Shown one piece after another: positions 47,005 to 58,716 of a stretch of 64,000 nucleotides of DNA. The position numbers were made by a program, and so were the translations under genes. The notes under the pieces were generated by a model that saw nothing but the letters and a program-made list of their open reading frames with translations, searched no databases and was not told the origin of the DNA. The DNA lies in assembly GCA_902806575.1 (NCBI GenBank), contig CADCXD010000018.1, positions 1,054,001 to 1,118,000 on the forward strand, given 5' to 3'. The first letter of the stretch is position 1; every line of letters starts with the position of its first letter. The stretch comes from Jackrogersella multiformis (Eukaryota > Ascomycota > Sordariomycetes > Xylariales > Hypoxylaceae).

Positions 47005-48319
47005 TTGCCGCCGTCGAGATATGCTGGGAAGCTTAACTGCCCCATCGGTCCGGTTCTTCAGTTATTTGCACCGTGCAAAGCACAACAGTTCTCATCAATG
47101 TGATGAGTTAGAATCTACCAAAGCTGAATTTTCACTTGCCGAGTATTGAATCAGCACTATCAATTCTAATAGAGAAGCAATTATTCTCTATTGCCAAGCG
47201 AGACGTCATCATCCTCGGACGTCATCTCGAAGCATTCATTATTTCCTTGACCGACCCTGCCAAGTAGTGGTAAGGGGTATGACACTTGACGTTTAGTTTC
47301 TGGTTCACGTTGTTTTCTTGGACTCTTATTACCCCCCGACTCTTTAAGGCGTGCAAACATTCGCGTTCGGAGAAACCCGCCGTTATGCTTTTTAATCATC
47401 TCGAACTCCCAATATGGCGAGCAAGTTCCGGGATTCCTATGAAATTCACCCGCCCATCGGCTGTCACGACCAACACTGGTATTCGGAAGGCGTTGGAGAT
47501 TGGCAAAGGTAAAGGCTTGCAAGGTCAAGCGAGGGTGGTAAAAATGGACTAGGTACAAAAGGCGTTCAGGGCTAAGACTGCTGCCGCATGCGGATAACGC
47601 AAGTGCGAGCCTGGATTTGCGAATGGAACCATAGTAGACTACTAATACATGACCATTAATTCAATATTATGTGACTGTTTTATGTGAATAGAGTTGTGTT
47701 GCGATCCAAAATCCTTTTTTTCGTGCTTGGCTCACTATATGATGCAATGGTTAGACAGGCAGGGTTGACTCAGAATCTCCTTAATCCAAAAGAGAAAACA
47801 TGAATATCACGGACTCTGTTCTCATTGCTCCTGGCTATGATTTTGCTAAGTGTTGGATATTTTGCGGTAGATATATAATTCCTTTCGGCGACCGCCATGA
47901 CTTCTTTTCCATTCATCTATGTACCTCCCTGATGCAGCATACGTTGACTGGAATCCCGTGTCCATCAAACGCCGGACGCCATTCATCCCAATGCACGATG
48001 GTACTTAACATCGCCTGTCCTCGTGTCCTTGACAGAGGCCTGACTGTTGGCCTTCGGACCCCTTGAAACAACCACGAGGGTTTGGGATGTCCTTTTCTTC
48101 TTCTTCTCGTCCTCTGCACCTTTTCCCTTGACCTTGCTGGCTACGGCGATATCAACTATTTTAGTAAGGACAGGAAGCGGATTTCCCCCCTATCATATAT
48201 ATCCCGTTGCTACCCCTATCCCCATCCCACCCATCGCCAATCGCCAATCCCCGGTGGAAATATATGATTGGCGAGGGGACGTACACGCGGAACACTCGTA
48301 CCTACGTAGAACACACAGC
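47005..48319. other. Convergent spacer NUFIP-like / NSA2
   Basis: 1.3 kb between two facing stops, longer than most convergent gaps here. Open frames at 47286-47552 and 47800-48066 (+) have no familiar motif or codon bias, and I do not call them genes. A poorly conserved small gene cannot be excluded. Confidence 0.4.
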
Positions 48320-49461
48320 TCAGACGAGCAGGACGGCGTTGACGCAGCCGTCGTTCTCGCAGTTGTTGGTGATCTGGGCGTAGCGGCCCCAGGCGACCTT
48401 GCCGCCGGCGGTGACGAGGCCGAGCTCGGACACGTTGACCTCGATGATGGTGCCCTTGCTCAGCACGCCGAGCTGCGTGTACAGTGGCTGCTGCGGGTTC
48501 TTCTTCACGCTGATGATGGGCAGCTGCAGCGTCACGCCCAGCTCCGGGTGCGTCACGTTGGCTTTTTTGTATCTGGGGAGGGGGGAGGGGGTGTTAGCAG
48601 GGTGGGTTCTGAGTTAGGTAGAAAGAGGAGGATTGGAAGGAGAAAAGGAAGAAGAAGGAAGAGGGAAGAGGGAAGAGGGAAGAGGAAAGAAGAAGGGAAG
48701 AGGAAAAGAGGGAAGAGGAAGAAGAGGGAAGAGGGAAGAAGGGGAAGAAGAAGAGGGAGGAGAGGAAGAAGGAGACGGGGAGGAGAGGAACAGGGACAGA
48801 AGGAATATATAAATGGACGCACCTCAAACCCATAGGCCGGATAAACCTCTCGTACTTGACGGGCCGCCTGGTGAAGTCGGGGCCGACGAAGGTGGGCTTG
48901 GTGACCATGCGCTTCCAGCTCTTCTTGTGGGTCTTCTTTCCGGTGCTGACGACCTTGAACATCTCCTCCTCGCTGATGCCGCGGACCTTGGGGAGGGGGA
49001 CGGCGAACTTGGCGGCCTTCTCGGCGCGCTTGTTCTTGACGGCGCTGCTGAGGGCCTTGGCCTGGGACGGGTTGGACCGGTCGAGCAGGTAGCCGGGCAG
49101 CGGGGTCTTGGGGTCGCGGTCGCCGGGCGCGGCCTCGACGTCGCGCTCCTCGTGCGCGCGGATCTGCTTGCGCATCTGGATCTTCTCCTTGTGCCGCTTG
49201 GCCTGGTGCAGCTTCGCGCGCAGGCCCCGCAGGTTCTGCGCGTCCTTCGACGCCTTGTGGCCCTCGCGCGCCTCGCGCTTGCGCGCCCGCTCCTCGTGGT
49301 CCAGGCGCCGCCCGTGCGTCTTGCGGAACCGCTCCATGTACTCGTTTTGAGGCTGTCGCGGCGGTTAGCATGGCTGGCTGTGGTTTTTTTCTTCTTTCCT
49401 CTTTTTTCTTTTCTGGTGGGCTGGGAGTGAGAGTGAGAGTGGGGAGAGGGGTCCTTACCAT
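48320..49461 (-). CDS. NSA2: 60S ribosome assembly factor NSA2
   Basis: Exon 1 coding is the ATG alone (49461-49459). Exon 2 is 49352-48823 and exon 3 is 48572-48320, giving 261 residues, the same as yeast Nsa2. It is an essential factor of late nucleolar pre-60S particles. PQNEYMERFRKTHGRRLDHEERARKREAR opens the protein in the reading given by the junction; SNPSQAKALSSAVKNKR, GKKTHKKSWKRMVTKP and TFVGPDFTRRPVKYERFIRP are invariant family stretches; the end is ENDGCVNAVLLV. Intron 2 (48822-48573) is 250 bases and filled with an AAGAGGG-like repeat. The coding exons are very GC-rich. Confidence 0.96.
48620..48800. repeat. Polypurine microsatellite inside NSA2 intron 2
   Basis: About 180 bases of near-pure A/G on the + strand in units such as GGAAGAG, so a long pyrimidine tract in the transcript. 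Seen directly. Confidence 0.85.
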
Positions 49462-50082
49462 GGTGGATGGATTATACCCTCGAGAGGGACTTCGGAATTG
49501 GCTGGGGAGGGTGCTCTGAGGTCGATTCCGGGGATGATGTATTCGTAGGTCGGTGGTGTAGTTGGGATTGGTTGTGGTTTGTGGTATGTGGTATGTGGTA
49601 TGTGGTATGTCGAGGTGTTGGTGATTAGTGATAAAAAAAGTTACAGCGATAAGTCGTTATCGATCAAGGACCCGCCACTACTAAAATTTCCATTAAGGCT
49701 AGAGTACCTAAGTACATAGAGCTCCAGCCACAAAATTACATAGGTACCCACTTATGATACCAGGTGAAGTTAGACAGCGTTAAAGCCACCCTAGAAGTTG
49801 GAACCACAGCGGAAAAATCAAAGTCTCCACTTTAACTATTCGAATCTCAACTTCTTTCGTCGACTTCAATACTGGAAGGTATATCTTCCCAATTCGGAGC
49901 TCCCAGACCCTCTTTACGGCGACTCGAAGGCTACCAACCCGGCCAATCGTGTAGCGGGTAAATCTCCCACTTATATACTGCTGCGCGAAAGAAGGAAGAG
50001 ATCTCGAATAGGGGGAAAATAAAGAAGAATATCATAAGAAAGGGAAGGGAAGGGAAGAGAAAAGAAAAGAAGAAGAAACAAA
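49462..50082. other. Divergent promoter NSA2 / bL21m
   Basis: A 0.62 kb spacer between two ribosome-related genes. It holds four tandem GTGGTATGT copies near 49578-49610, and an A/G-rich leader (50010-50082) runs directly into the bL21m start codon. Confidence 0.5.
49576..49611. repeat. GTGGTAT tandem repeat
   Basis: A GTATGTG heptamer repeated about four times upstream of NSA2, seen directly. Confidence 0.75.
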
Positions 50083-50718
50083 ATGAGCCGCTCACTCCTC
50101 CGCTCCGTCCTGGAGCTGCGCACGCCTATAACCCGCCTGCCGCCGACCTTCCTGCTCCCGATCCGAGCACGCAGCCTCGCCACCGTGACGCAGAACATCG
50201 ACCTGGCCAGCGCAACACCTTCACAGACAGCTATTCCTCCTATAGCGGCTTCGAAGCCCTCACCCCCATCACCTCCGCCACAATCCCAATCCCAATCGCC
50301 AACCCCGCCCTCCACCTCGACCCCCACAACATCCACCTCGGCAACCTCGCTCCTCCCGCTGCTGATCGCCCAGCCCTCGCACTACATCACCATCCACATC
50401 CACCAGAAGCCGTACCTAGTTACCGAGGGGGACAAGATCCGGCTGCCGTTCCTGATGCACGGGGTGCTGCCGGGGGACGTGCTGCGGCTGGACCAGGCCT
50501 CGTCGCTGGGGTCGCGCGACTACACGCTGCTGGGGAAGCCGTACATCGACGCGGGCCTGTTCGAATGCCGCGCCACCGTCCTCGGCGTCGAGAGCGAGCC
50601 CCTGCGCGTCAAGATCAAGACCAAGCGCCGCAACCGCCGCTCCCAGCGCGTCTCCAGCAAGCACCGCTACACCATCCTGCGCATCAGCGAGCTGAAGCTG
50701 CTTAGGCCCGAGTCCTAG
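50083..50718 (+). CDS. MRPL49: Mitochondrial large-subunit ribosomal protein bL21m
   Basis: Single exon, 211 residues. The N-terminus MSRSLLRSVLELRTPITRLP is an import presequence, followed by a Ser/Pro/Thr-rich linker to about residue 90. The C-terminal 115 residues are the L21 fold: HYITIHIHQKPYLVTEGDKIRL, VLPGDVLRLDQASSLGSRDYTLLGKPYI, ATVLGVESEPLRVKIKTKRRNR and HRYTILRISEL in family order. The product binds 23S-type rRNA in the mitoribosome. The GC content rises sharply in the L21 part. It is divergent from NSA2 and converges with MPS1. Confidence 0.92.
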   Translation: MSRSLLRSVLELRTPITRLPPTFLLPIRARSLATVTQNIDLASATPSQTAIPPIAASKPSPPSPPPQSQSQSPTPPSTSTPTTSTSATSLLPLLIAQPSHYITIHIHQKPYLVTEGDKIRLPFLMHGVLPGDVLRLDQASSLGSRDYTLLGKPYIDAGLFECRATVLGVESEPLRVKIKTKRRNRRSQRVSSKHRYTILRISELKLLRPES

Positions 50719-51960
50719 GCCCGCCCGTGTCTGCTAAGCGAGGTATGGTGATGAGAGCCTCTTGCTTCTTGGGGGTTCGCGCCGGGGTAGATGGGTAGAT
50801 GGGTGGATGAAAAGGGATAGAAGTTGAAGAAGAAGGGAGGAATTGGATACGTGTTATGCTGTCCGGGTTATTGTGTCTTCTCGCTGAAGAATGGGCACTG
50901 GAGACATATCACAGGTTAGCGTCGTGGGAGGGAAGCTGGCATATTCACGGATCTGTCTATATCACTTAGTGGAAAAGAATGAGCTTGTAGCTTAGGCATT
51001 GGGCAAGCTCTATGTATAAAATACGAATTATCCGTACTTACAAGTAAAAACTCAACAAACACCCAGACTCAGCTACATGTATGACGCTATAAAAAGGTAG
51101 GGATGTACCTGTATCATTGCTATGCACACTTGGTTTCATTTTATCTCACAAGACATCTCTACTTAGGTAATAATCAAGACGTGAAAAACGATCGACAGGT
51201 ATTCTCATTATAAATAAAGCAAGTAAGCTTTTTGTACTCGAAACGCCGCAACACACCAACACCACCACCACCACCAGCGGCACGGACGCAACGTATCGCT
51301 ATCAAAACCCGGGCCAGATAAACAAACACCAAGGCCGGCAAGTTCAGGCTCTCCATTCAGAAGAAAAGGGAATAAGATAAATAGATAAAAAAATAAAATA
51401 ACACCTGCTATTATCGGCCCATTCGTACGTTCGTTCGTTTCGTGGGTAATCAGTCAACAAAGGTATTGAGGTATCAGTAGCGTCTTTCTTTCTACGCCAG
51501 AAACAGAAAAAAAGCTAGATAGCAGGAATAAAAAAAAAACACCAGAAGCAGAGATGCAAAGGTTGCCCTCCCATCCTCGTCATCGTCCCGCCCTCCCCCG
51601 AATCCTGAACGCCGTTGGCTGATGGGACGTAGCGTAAGCATGAGTAATGTAGTGTAGAGCCGGTACCCTGCGCGTGTCTCGTAGCGGAGGCGCGATGCCA
51701 GGGAGAAAAAAAAAGGAGAAAAAGAAAATCCAACACGGGATTATATGCCCCGGGTCGTTATCCACGTCCACATCCACGCCCATCCCCCATATACAAGGAA
51801 GCTGAAGCTTAGCTACTGCCGTCTTTCCTCCTCCTCTTCCCCTCCTGTTTTTTGTTCACCCGTCCATCAGTTTGCTTGCTTGCCCCTTTTTCTTCTTCTG
51901 ACCTTCCTTCGTAAGTCATACTATATACACCGCCCTCCTCTCCTCACCTCAGCCATCGTG
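50719..51960. other. Convergent spacer bL21m / MPS1
   Basis: 1.24 kb between facing stops. A CAC trinucleotide run lies near 51255-51275 and A-rich tracts near 51375-51400 and 51525-51540. No gene is supported. Confidence 0.45.
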
Positions 51961-54801
51961 CTACCTCGACCCCTCGGCGGGCGAGCCGGAGGCGCCGCGG
52001 GAGCTATTTATGTCCCTGCCGACGGCCTTCGCGACGCTGCCCCAGTAGGCCTGGGGCCAGACGCTGAGGGCCTCGGCCTCGGTGGGCATGCGCTCGCGGC
52101 AGCGGGTGACGACGCTCTGGATGATCCTGCCGAGCAGCTCGTCGGTGATGGGCAGGGAGCCGTCGGGGGCCTCGGCGGGGTACAGGAAGGGGTCGGAGCG
52201 CGAGAGCAGCTCCTCGCACGTGGGCCGCAGGTGCAGGTCGCGCGCCAGGCAGCGCCTCATCGTGCGGACCAGCGACGGCGGCACCGGCGCCCCGCCCACG
52301 CCCTTGTCGCGGAACTCGATGTCGTACTGCCAGTTGATGATGGCGTGGCAGCGCGCCATCTGGTTGGGGATGTGGCCGAAGGGCGGCGTGCCGTACACCA
52401 TCTGGAACAGGATGCAGCCCAGGCTCCAGATGTCGCTGGGCTTGCCGAGCTTCATAAGCTTGGGCCGGGTCGCGCCCGCGACGGAGCCGATGCGGTGGCT
52501 GGCCGCGTTGGAGTCGATCAGGCTCTCGGGGCTCATGTAGTTGGGCGTGCCGACCTGCGTCTCGCGGTGGACGTTGACGGTCTCGTCCGTCTGGATCGCG
52601 TTGGCGATGCCGAAGTCGATCAGCTTGAGCCGGCCCTGCACCACCACGAAGTTGGCCGGCTTCAGGTCCGAGTGCACGATGTCGTGGGCGTGCACCGCCG
52701 CCAGGCACTCGAGCATCTCCTGCCAGTAGTACCGCACGAAGACCGAGTCGAACCTGGCGTTCTCGGGCGAGAGTCGCAGGCGGAGGAGCGTGTTAAGATC
52801 CAGCTCGCCCATTTCCATAAGCTACAGAAGTAAACTTGGTTAGCAAAGTCACGCCACGCCACGCCACGCCTTCCGGAGGCTTATGGGATGGAAGGGTGTT
52901 TGTTATATAAAACTTACCAGGCTGAGGACTTGTTTCTCTTCGTTCATCTCGTAGTCGTACAGTGTGATAACCCGCTCGACGTTGCTCAGCTTCTTCAGGA
53001 GGTCGATCTCGCCCTTGTAGCCCCGGACCGTGTTCTCGTCCGCGCCCTCGATAGAGACGCGCTTCAGCGCGAACATCTTGCCGTTGTCGGCCGCCACGCG
53101 GTACACCTTTCCGCTTCCTCCGCGCCCGAGCGAGTCGAGCCTCGTGTAGCATTTACCGTTGACTTTCATATAGTTCCGCCGCTTCGCAGCTCCCACCGTG
53201 GTCGCCGCGCCGGCTGTGGATGTGGCAGCTTCCAGAATCGACATTTTGGGCGGAGGCGCCGGTGCCGCCCTGCGAGGCGTGTTTTGGCTTAGAGAGCCCA
53301 GTGCCTTGCGCTCAGGAGATGCAGCCCGTAAGGCACTCGCGCCCACTTCGACAGCACCTACGGGGCGTGCTGAAATCTTGGGGATCTCTTTTTCCAGGAA
53401 GCTCCCCACGGGGGGCTTGGTCCTTCTGAAGGTTGGCGGGGCCTCGTTTTCCTGGTCGTGTTTCGCAGGCAGTTCCGGCCGCGGAGGCGGGATTCGGTAA
53501 TGGGGGATCAGGATCTCATCATGGTCGGGTGAATTTTGTCGCGAACGTTGGACTCGCCTGTCTTCTGCGGCAGCGGACAGTTCCTTCCTTTGAGATGCCC
53601 TGCCAGAGCTCCGAGGGCTGACAGGACTCCCCGAGGCGAGCCGATCATGTACGTAGTATGAGGAGGCGAGATTGTCTGCTGGTTCGTAATAGTTGTTGTC
53701 CCGAGGTTGTTGTCCATCGGCTTCTGGGCCTGATTGAAGCGGTTCCCCTCGGTTTTCGGCATCCTCTTCACTTTGTCTCCTCCGTCCCCGACGCGCCGGG
53801 CCGCTGAGAAAGCTGCCCGGAACCTTTCCTACTCTCTTGACGCGCATTGAGCTCTGCACTGCTTGGTTTTCTTCATGGCGATTCCTGGATCCGATAGAGC
53901 CTAACCTAGAGGCGCTACCCGGATTGGACGACCCTTGTTGCCGAGGAGCAGTCTGAGGAGCCTCGGGAGCATCATTTTCATCAGACTGTGCGGCGTGAGA
54001 ATGGAACGACGATGCTAGGTCCGTTGGTCTGGAAGATAACGCCGATGACCCCGAGCGACCCCTATTACCCGATGATCCGACGGTGATCCTGACCACGCGT
54101 CCCTGTTGAGCAGGTGTATTTATGTCCTTGTCCTTTACTTCTGAACCATTGGCCTTCTCTTCTGCGACACTATCAGCTCTGCTTGGAGGGCGATTCCCGT
54201 TCCGCGAAGTAGAGAGCGATGTCGATGTTGATCTCCTCTTTGCGGGTTGAATTTGTGAGGCGTTGGCGGCAGCGGTAGCAGTCCCCGACGTGGCACTTAA
54301 TCGAACCACACGCTTTCTGACGGGACTACTACTCTCCCCACTAGGTTGACTCCTAACGGGCGAACTCGGCCTTGACGATACCTGTGCGCTGCTAGCACGA
54401 GTATGTCTCTTCTCTTCGCCAATGGATGCCATCGACGAGCTCAAACCGCTGCGTCTTTTGACTGGCTTTTCCGGCTCCGCATGGGCCAGCGCCGAGGGTC
54501 GATGGCTCTGAGCTCGAGTTCTAACGCGCCCATTATCCCGCTCCGGTTCGGCGCCTTCGTCATTGAGAAGAGCTTTAGTGAGAGCACTGAGTTTCATAGG
54601 CACAGGAATCTCATCATCGGAGCTCTCGTTTCCCGCGTAGTGGGATTTGGAGTTGGAGCTGTGGGCTGCTGAGGGTACTGGATTCGGCTGCGGTCTTGAC
54701 GGGGCTCTTCTTAATCCCGATCTGAGGGATGATTTTCTTGTCACAGCAGCCGAGTAGTGATTCGACGCTGCGGGCGTGGGTGAGGCGGAGGCCATTATCA
54801 T
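51961..54801 (-). CDS. MPS1: MPS1/TTK spindle checkpoint kinase
   Basis: Two exons (54801-52918, 52821-51961) give 914 residues. The first 540 residues are Ser/Arg/Pro-rich and disordered. The kinase domain begins near residue 552 (CYTRLDSLGRGGSGKVYRV), with the glycine loop at 559-565, Lys580 in FALKRV, HSDLKPANF with Asp680, DFG at 697 and the activation segment HRETQVGTPNYMSPESL. The sequence QTDETVNVHRETQVGTPNYM identifies the Mps1 family. It drives kinetochore checkpoint signalling. A second in-frame ATG at 54795 may compete with the first (MIM). The exon 2 part of the kinase domain is much more GC-rich than the N-terminal half. The tail beyond the kinase domain ends RGASGSPAEGSR. Confidence 0.94.
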
Positions 54802-55948
54802 GTAATTTGTTGTTGTTGTATTCGTATATGTATGTACACGTTATAAGATCCGTAATTCGGTAATTCGAAATAACGAAAAACAAAAAAACGAGCGGGCTTT
54901 AGCGTAGCGCGTCGAATTAACGAATTAACGAATTGACGAATTAGTATTCGTTGCCGTCGATTTAATCGATATTCTACGTGTCGAAGCAGGTCATGATCCA
55001 AAACATTGTAAAATCTAATAGGAAGATTGGAAGAATGGGTCGCGCAATGCAAGAGTAATTGGCGCGTTCATGCTGTAGTAGTAGTTGAGAGAGGATGAGT
55101 CTACGGATTTGTCCCTGGCGCCCCCTGGTTCAATTGTTCTTGGCGCCCTTTTGGCCCTTTCTCGTTTTTCACCTCGTTGCTAGGAGCAACCGACACATTC
55201 CTATCTCGGTAGCCAATTACATCACTCTACCTACGTACCCAGCCACGCTAATTGCATACCCACGCATACCCACGCATCTCCACAACGCTAAGATTATCTA
55301 GGTAACTAATCTTTATGCATCCAGCATTTAATTTACATAAACAATCCAAATGCGACATAAACACCTTAGGTACGTACATATCCCATACATCCATCACACC
55401 GTGTACCTCCGTACCTCTTAGGTAGGAACCCTCAAGATCCATTTCAAATAAAGATTTACAAGTCAAGACTCGAGAAGAATGGCAGCTACTAACTACCAAT
55501 AATTGTAAGACCTTATGAGGAAGTCATTCCAACAGCCCTATTCAATATATCTATTTACATACTCAGTCTCCCATATTCCAATATGCCCATGTGACAATCT
55601 ATTTTTAATTCACCGATATATATATATATATATGCGTCTAGACATTCAAATAGCAAATGGTGCAAATATATGTATATGCAATCCAAAGTCACAGTTCGTC
55701 AAAGTGTTTTATGATTAGCACCTAGAAAATCACAAATAGCATTTCATCACGTCAATTCCGAGAGCGAGCATGGCAGAGGTTGGAGAAGCAGGACTGTATT
55801 CATTTGCCTTAGCCGTCATTAAATACCCCAGTTCATCAAACGCAGACCGTTCCACGCCGAATACCGTGCAAGACCGACACAGTCCATGTTCGTATCACTC
55901 CTCCAAAGACGCACGATTTCTTTTTTCGTAACCATGTGCGATATCCGT
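54802..55948. other. Spacer between MPS1 and the P2 gene
   Basis: 1.15 kb, AT-rich. Features seen are an ACGAATTA-like tandem (54911-54943), a TA microsatellite (55617-55632) and TACGTACC-like palindromes near 55370. No gene is supported. Confidence 0.45.
54911..54943. repeat. CGAATTAA/CGAATTGA short tandem repeat
   Basis: Four imperfect copies of about 8 bases (CGAATTAA, CGAATTAA, CGAATTGA, CGAATTAG) in the leader region upstream of MPS1, seen directly. Confidence 0.7.
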
Positions 55949-56406
55949 TTAGTCGAAAAGACCGAAGCCCATATCCTCGTCGGACTCTTCCTTCTCTGTA
56001 GTTGAATGTTAGTAAACTCGACCAAGGTAGAAAACAATGGTTCTGAAACATACCCTCTTCCTTCTCTTCGGCCTTCTCCTCGGCGGCGGCAGCACCACCG
56101 GCACCGGCACCGCCAGCAGCAGGGGCGCCACCGGCACCACCAGAGGGAACGGAGGCAAGCTTGCTTGAGCCCTCAGAGATCAACTATAATGCTATGTTAG
56201 TCTATACCATCATCTCTTGATAAGTTTGTAATATCGGGTAATCGAACCGCGTTGATGTCCTTGCCATTGAGCTCGGACAGGAGCTTTTCCAGACGCCCAT
56301 CGTCAGCCTCGATACCGACGGACTCGAGGACTTCCTTGACGTCGGAAGCGGAAGGAGATGTGTTGCCGGCGAGGCCGAGAAGAAGGTAAGCTGCGAGGTG
56401 CTTCAT
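55949..56406 (-). CDS. RPP2: 60S acidic ribosomal protein P2
   Basis: Three exons (56406-56248, 56183-56054, 55995-55949) give 111 residues. P2 with P1 forms the stalk that recruits translation factors to the GTPase centre. MKHLAAYLLLGLAGNTSPSA is the standard start, SDVKEVLESVGIEADDGRLEKL the dimerisation helices, then a Gly/Ala hinge and the universal acidic end KEESDEDMGFGLFD, which is split by the last intron. Donor GTTCGA in intron 1 is weak but the only in-frame choice. The long open frame continuing upstream to 56829 is leader, not protein. It is divergent from SPT2. Confidence 0.97.
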
Positions 56407-57407
56407 TTTTGCTGATTTGTTCTGTGCGCGCGGTGCTTGGTTAGCTGAGGTTGTCTCTTGCGCGGATGTGCCTTTGCGACTACAGTGGAGAAGTGCGAAT
56501 TGTATGGGTTGGCAGCGTCGTAATATTTGGGGAGTATAGAAATGTTTAGGATAGATTGACTTACGAGAAATGTGAAGAACACGAGAAATCAATCGATTTA
56601 ACCGCGGTTTTGGGCGGAGACTGAGCCTTCGAGTTCTGTGGGAAATTCGGTATGACAGGGTCGAAAGTGAGAGTTGTGACTTTGTTCGGCCGGAAGAGAA
56701 AAAGTTTCCTAAGAATTCTATAGGTGTGCTGAGAATTGACTGTGGGCGAAATTGCAAAAGATTGCAGAGTGGGTCTTCGCTTATCACCTGATTAGGGTCA
56801 CTTTGGATTCTTGCTGGTCTTCCAATCAAAAGCCTTGTATTTACCCCACCAGAAATGTGGCTTTAACTATCAGCCGGCTGCCACCTGCACACTCCTGATA
56901 GCGAATCGCAGCCTTGAAATGACGTAGCTCAGCCACATTTCTAAAGTTTGCTAAAATGAATCAGGCTCAACTGGCTCATCACGTTGGAAGTACTTCGTAC
57001 TTAGTACAATTTGAACAATTTACAAGTACCTACCTGTTGGAACGGAACGGCACGAGACTTTCTTTTTGTACAAACCTCTTATCATCAACCACTTCACACT
57101 TACACAATCCTCTCGACCACCCGCATTCTTTGTTCCATGGTCACTTGCCGCATTCGTTGATAGCATATCAGCCATCAACCATACGTCAAATCGAGCTCTG
57201 ACTTTAAAACTCGCCAGAATCGATCAACTCTACACGCATTCACGTTCCTTTTTTTCAGGTCGCATCGGGTCTTGAGAAAACAATCATCGCACATGACACG
57301 GTCCGCCCGTTTATGACGCCTCAGGCACTCTACATGCTCCTGACGGCAATCTAAGTACACTCTGAAGGCTCTCCTCTGTCATCTAGCAGACAGCGAGTCC
57401 TATCACG
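56407..57407. other. Divergent promoter RPP2 / SPT2
   Basis: A 1.0 kb spacer. An AAGTACTTCGTAC half of the palindrome seen at 63973 lies near 56988-57000. A TTTTTTTCAG acceptor-like site near 57249-57258 suggests a leader intron for SPT2, which I cannot prove. Confidence 0.45.
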
Positions 57408-58716
57408 ATGCCTGTACGTGTCATCTTTCCGGCTCCTCTTTTATGGATCCCTAGGCTCTAACACTTCGCGCAAACAGATCGGTGATCTCCTCGCGGAGAT
57501 TTCTGGTGGTAATCCATCACCTGCATCATCGTCGAAGGCTCCAGCATCCTCCAGTCTCAAGCGCAAGGCAGAAGATGATTCACGAAGTGCGACATCGGTC
57601 AAGCTTATCAAACCACAACAGCCCGATGGATCATATTCTACTAATAAGATCATTCGGGAGGTGAAAGGAGATGGCATCGATCGAACGAAGACTATAACTT
57701 CCACATCCAGCAAGCCTTCGTCCCTACCTCAACGAACAAACTCGCCGTCAGTTAATGGCCGTTACGAACCTCCTGTGCCAAATGGACCGCGTTCGGCTGT
57801 TTCGTCCTCGAACGGCAGACAAGCGTCTGGATCACTGCCTAGTACATCATTACAAACCAAACAGCCTTTAAGTACCGCTCTTCGACCAAAATTGAGTGCA
57901 GCCGCTCTAGCAGCAGCTTCCAAGGCACCTCCGGCAAAGTCGTCACCTACGACCCCGACTACGTCCGACCCATCGAAACCGCCCAAGAAGGGATCGTATC
58001 AGGAGATAATGGAACGAGCGAAGAAGGCTCAAGAAAAGATCAAGTTGGGTAAAGTTGGTGTGATCCAACACAAGTCTATCGAGAAAGACCGGCCCACGAA
58101 AGCGGAACAGAGATCTAGCATGGTGAAGAGAAAGAATGGAAAGGGCTTCGTTGGAAATGGTCGACCATCGACTACATCGTCTCGTGAAGTAGCAAGGCCT
58201 GGAATGGCAGCTCGCGATGCAGGTCGAAACGGGGCTGCGAGGGATATGAAGGGGAGTAGCAGGGCGAGACCCGGTTCATCAGGCGGTGAAGCAGCAGAGA
58301 AGAAAATCAAGAAGTCTGCCACCGCTACTACGGGTTATACGGGAACTGCTCGCCCCCGACCCGGTGCGGTATCAAGGAAACCATCTTCATCTGGAAAGGG
58401 CCCATCATCCTCCTACACATCTAATGGGCTTCTTGCACCTCCGAGAGTAAGCCGCCAAGATAAGTACGAAGATGAATACGATGATGACCTAGATGATTTC
58501 ATCGAATACGACGAAGATGAAGAGCCCGATCCCCGAGGCTATGGCTACGATTCCGATGGATCAAGCGATATGGAGGCCGGCTTGGGTGATATCGATGTAG
58601 AAGAGCGACGTGCCGAGATATTAGCACGCGAGGAGGACAGACGAGAACAGGCTCTAGAAGACAAGCTGAGGCGAGAGAAGGAAGAGCGACGACGTCGACT
58701 CGCTCAAGGCCGCTAG
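57408..58716 (+). CDS. SPT2: SPT2 chromatin protein (HMG-like histone chaperone)
   Basis: Exon 1 is six bases (ATGCCT, 57408-57413) and exon 2 is 57478-58716, giving 414 residues. The splice yields the start MPIGDLLAEISGG, the usual fungal SPT2 opening, whereas the unspliced frame gives no such start. Spt2 binds DNA and H3-H4 during transcription elongation. The middle is Ser/Lys/Pro-rich and disordered. The C-terminal SPT2 domain carries the acidic DEYDDDLDDFIEYDEDEE patch, then RGYGYDSDGSSDMEAG and a long Arg/Glu helix ending RRRRLAQGR, the histone-binding segment. It converges with the PARP gene. Confidence 0.93.

Noticed and set aside
51745..52833. 362-residue open frame on the + strand opposite the MPS1 kinase domain
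   Set aside because: An antisense shadow of GC-rich coding sequence, beginning in a low-complexity stretch with no recognisable domain.
56197..56829. Extended reading of the P2 protein to 210 residues
   Set aside because: The upstream part is leader sequence; P2 starts at the MKHLAAYLLL methionine in all homologues that I know, and the reading also runs through the first intron.
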